Positions 41,752-44,514 of a stretch of 44,514 nucleotides of DNA are shown piece after piece. Source of the stretch: Batkoa obscura (lineage: Eukaryota; Entomophthoromycota; Entomophthoromycetes; Entomophthorales; Batkoaceae); the NCBI GenBank assembly GCA_030770535.1, contig JASVEC010000130.1:1-44514 (forward strand), read 5' to 3'. The notes below the pieces were generated by a model. That model was not told the DNA's origin. It saw only the letters and a list, made by a program, of their open reading frames with translations, and ran no database searches. Numbering within the stretch: position 1 is the stretch's first letter; the number at the start of each line of letters is the position of its first letter. A program made the position numbers and the translations under genes.

Positions 41752-41889
41752 ACTTGAGGTAATGTAAGAATGTTAATAGTGTCTAAAAGAACTAGAATTC
41801 CAATTACGCAGTATATTTTATTGTTGTAATTCAAATTTAAGGAGTCTAACAAATATATTCAAAAGGATAACCCTTATTACACCTCAAAT
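41752..41889. repeat. Possible foldback element
   Basis: The left end ACTTGAGGTAATGTAAG pairs imperfectly with the right end, which on the other strand reads ATTTGAGGTGTAATAAGG. Inner pairs CCAATTAC and GTAATTCAAATT support a weak hairpin. No second copy is seen in the window. Confidence 0.3.
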
Positions 41890-42652
41890 TAAAAAATAAA
41901 AGTAAAAATACAATCAATTGTATTATAAGAATTACAACTTGAAATATATTTAAAAAAAGAATTCATTTCATGTTTTATTAAGTATATTAAAATTGAATTA
42001 AACTATTAAAAACCAGTACTAAAAGCAGTTAATTATTTTGATTTTTTTAATTCATTTTTTTATCAACAAGCTTAAACTTTTACAAGCTGATTTAACCAAA
42101 TTTATTAACATTTAATATAATGTACAAATAATATAACTTAGTTCAATAATGAGTCGATATTTTATTTGATAAAATATTAATTATTAAAACAATGAAGTCA
42201 TAAAGATCATATTAAATTTCCATAGAGGGGATGAGTACCAATAATAATTAAGTAAGTGAAGATAATAAAAGTTTAATTGGTTTTTGACCTAGTGGCAAAG
42301 TTTACTGATTCAAGTCAAGTGATCAACTAACCCCTTCCTTTTCCTTATAAAAAGTAATTGCTAAGAAATCAACTTTTAATATCCAATTAATATATATATT
42401 CAAAGTTAATTGTATTTTGATTGGTATAGGTTGTTCAAGGTATTTTTAAAAGGGTGGGGAAAGCATTGAGTAAAAGCTTAGCTAAAAGTTGAATTAATAG
42501 CATTTTGCTTAGTCCAAAAAGTATATAAACACGATTAATCAAAGCAAGGTTTGGAATTTAATTTGGTACCATTATAAATAATAATATTTAGATTCAATAT
42601 ATATATAAACTAAATAAGTTTTAATTAATTTTAATAATAATTCAATAACAAC

Positions 42653-43663
42653 ATGCCTCAGCATTTTGATCGTTCTTGTGATAATTGTCGCAGACTAAAG
42701 ATTAGATGTGATAGGATTAAACCTCATTGTAAAAACTGTGGTAAACGAAAGGTGAGCTGTACTCGAAATAAACCATTACAAAAACGAGGACCTAAACCAA
42801 AATCAAGTAAAAGGACTAAACATACTACTAAAGTTAAAGTAGAAGCTTCTCCTTCACCAGTTATGGGTTCTGTATATAATCCATCCCCATCTCCTTCTAC
42901 TTATGAATCTTCTGATTTTGCTACTTCACCAACTCGAATTGGGGACGCAATTGAAGATTTTAAATCAGAAATGGATTACAATAATGATGATGAAGAATCA
43001 GAAACTAGTTCCATGCTTTCTTATGCTACTAATGAATTGATTGAAGAGTTAAAAAATGAATTAAAAGAAGATACAATACGTCCAATATCAATTCTTGAAT
43101 CTACTAATGAAATTGTTAATCCATTAATCTCAAATGAATCTAATAATAACATTATTTTACCATCAACTAAAGAAGACCATATACTTAGTTATAAACAAAG
43201 ACATAAAATGCTCTTATTTGAAGAAATGTTAAAAAGAGATTATAATAAAATGATGGAAGAAACCTTGAGAAGAGATAAAGAAATGTTTAAATCAAAATTA
43301 TCAAAGTTTATACCAAGTTTAATCAATCAAGAACAATATGATTATATCGTATATTACTTTGATAATATACATGATCATATCCCACTTATTTCTGCAGATA
43401 GGTTTATTACTTTAATTAACATATTCATTCAAAATAATGCAACTCATATTATCAAGAACCTTATTGATATTTTATGTCAAGTATCTTACCTTTATATTAA
43501 CAAACCCATCAAGTTCCGTAACATTATTAATACTTTTTTATTATTATGTAATTTAGATTCGATTATAACCTCCTCTAAAACCCCAGCTAACATGCCACAT
43601 TTACTTATTAATACTTATTCTATGCTCATCAATTATTATCAAAGCGTGACTAACTTTACTTAA
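42653..43663 (+). CDS. Zn2Cys6 (Gal4-type) transcription factor
   Basis: The 336-codon intronless gene starts with a binuclear zinc cluster, Cys9, Cys12, Cys19, Cys26, Cys29 and Cys36 (CDNCRRLKIRC, DRIKPHCKNCGKRKVSC; spacing C2C6C6C2C6C). It is followed by a basic stretch KRGPKPKSSKRTKH (44-57) that can serve as linker and nuclear signal. A Ser/Pro- and acid-rich region (65-150) may activate transcription. The C-terminal helical part (from about 215, QEQYDYIVYYFDNIHDHIPL, then SADRFITLINIF) resembles the start of the fungal-specific regulatory (MHR) domain, but the protein stops soon after, so this domain is short compared with the usual 300-400 residues. Such proteins bind CGG-containing sites in nuclear promoters. 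Targets cannot be told. The ATG lies after an AT-rich leader ending AATAACAAC. Confidence 0.88.
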   Translation: MPQHFDRSCDNCRRLKIRCDRIKPHCKNCGKRKVSCTRNKPLQKRGPKPKSSKRTKHTTKVKVEASPSPVMGSVYNPSPSPSTYESSDFATSPTRIGDAIEDFKSEMDYNNDDEESETSSMLSYATNELIEELKNELKEDTIRPISILESTNEIVNPLISNESNNNIILPSTKEDHILSYKQRHKMLLFEEMLKRDYNKMMEETLRRDKEMFKSKLSKFIPSLINQEQYDYIVYYFDNIHDHIPLISADRFITLINIFIQNNATHIIKNLIDILCQVSYLYINKPIKFRNIINTFLLLCNLDSIITSSKTPANMPHLLINTYSMLINYYQSVTNFT

Positions 43664-44514
43664 CTTATCCACTAATCTTTTTTATTCTGTATATTGCTCG
43701 TTTATTCGGATCTTATATTTTTTTTATTGTAAATAAATTGTATCTTTTGATTATTAATTTAATTGTAAGAGAGGGAACTGCGCTTTTTAAAAAAACACAG
43801 TCACCCTGACACTAATTTTGAATCTTTTTGAAGAATTAGGCAAGCCAATTTCATTTTCGGTTTTACTTTATCTACCACCATTATGAAATAATTAACTTGA
43901 ATTTGTAATTTTGAATTCAACATTGAATAAACTTTTACAAATCAAATAAATTAAATTAGATAGTTATCATAATTCAATAAAATTAGCTAATTTTTTAAAT
44001 ATCAATATTGAATATATATTAAATACAATAAAACTTTGTGATGATTGTTAATGTAATAATTTAAAATAGTATATTAACTTTTTCTTTTTCTTTTTCTTTT
44101 TTTCAAAGAATCTTGAATAATAATACATTCTAATTAGTTTATTAAACAATAACAATGTTTATAAAATTCTAAACAAAGACTAAAGTTGAAATTTATATAT
44201 TTAAATCTAATAAGCCCATTAATAACTACTATAAAATAAGCCTCTTTCAGTTGAAATTTCTAGTTTGAAATACCAGTATTTTTATATAACCAGGTTTTAA
44301 ATAATGAGGACCTTCAACTTTTTTAATTGTTATAATTCATAATTATAAAAATAGTAGAAGCCAATTAAATGTCAATTTATATTATTAAAACTCAACTGAT
44401 AATAGAAATTATTTAAAAAGCTTATAATAATTAAGGAGTCGAATATGTGTATTATTTCACGCTTGATTAAATATAGATGTTGCAATTTTTGCGAGTTTTT
44501 GAGTAATAATTAAT
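43664..44514. other. 3' flank of the Zn2Cys6 gene, no gene seen
   Basis: This AT-rich end of the window has a (CTTTTT)n tract at about 44082-44104. No gene or local repeat family member is seen. Confidence 0.45.

Larger units (their letters stand above)
40342..42652. other. Long gene-free interval upstream of the Zn2Cys6 gene
   Basis: There is no gene in 2.3 kb. It holds a hexamer microsatellite (40673-40729), a diverged MITE (40810-40906) and a possible foldback (41752-41889). The last 350 bases carry two more GC-containing blocks (around 42280-42350 and 42440-42470) that may be promoter elements of the regulator gene. Confidence 0.45.

Overview
The window is AT-rich eukaryotic DNA and most likely comes from an early-diverging fungus. 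The evidence is short GT-AG introns of 49-85 bp, a Zn2Cys6 transcription factor (a family largely confined to fungi), an ASPM-type spindle protein, a TTC36-type TPR protein, and the remains of an animal-like UDP-glycosyltransferase with a signal peptide and a C-terminal membrane anchor. This combination points away from yeasts and filamentous ascomycetes. An entomophthoralean such as Conidiobolus is a plausible but unproven guess. The nuclear code looks standard.

Layout: 1-3586 is the 3' part of an abnormal-spindle (ASPM) gene on +. From 3.9 to 9.2 kb lies a decayed tandem family of three F-box/LRR-like genes, two of them split by small transposons, with a solo-LTR-like repeat between copies. 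From 11.2 to 21.0 kb is an ordinary gene block: S-adenosylmethionine synthetase (-), a four-TM orphan (-), PWP1 (-, 11 exons), an Rrp3/DDX47 DEAD-box helicase (+, 6 exons, divergent from PWP1) and a TTC36-like TPR protein (-, 3 exons). From 21.7 to 29 kb is gene-poor DNA with two decayed genes (an unrecognised one with internal repeats, and a UDP-glycosyltransferase) and two tRNA-Gly genes. From 30.8 to 33.8 kb are a kelch-type membrane protein, a WrbA-family quinone oxidoreductase and a small orphan. From 35 to 38 kb is a repeat island with two more LTR-like copies, tRNA-Asn and a third tRNA-Gly. From 38.7 to 44.5 kb are a second kelch-type membrane protein and a Zn2Cys6 regulator.

The strongest unexplained signal is a dispersed family of about 100-bp elements: about 20 loci in this window, in both orientations, with ends TGGGGATGT/ACATCCCCA (variant ACTCCCA) and usually flanked by TA. 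I interpret it as a MITE family of Tc1/mariner type. Some copies occur as head-to-head pairs that form long foldbacks. They are inserted in F-box pseudogenes, inside LTR-like repeats, next to every tRNA gene and just behind a kelch gene, but none lies between 10.3 and 23.4 kb, where the conserved genes are.

Functional links: PWP1 and Rrp3/DDX47 both act in ribosome biogenesis and share a 213-bp divergent promoter region. The two kelch proteins are paralogues with the same signal peptide, beta-propeller and single-TM architecture. The rest looks like independent genes in a repeat-rich landscape.
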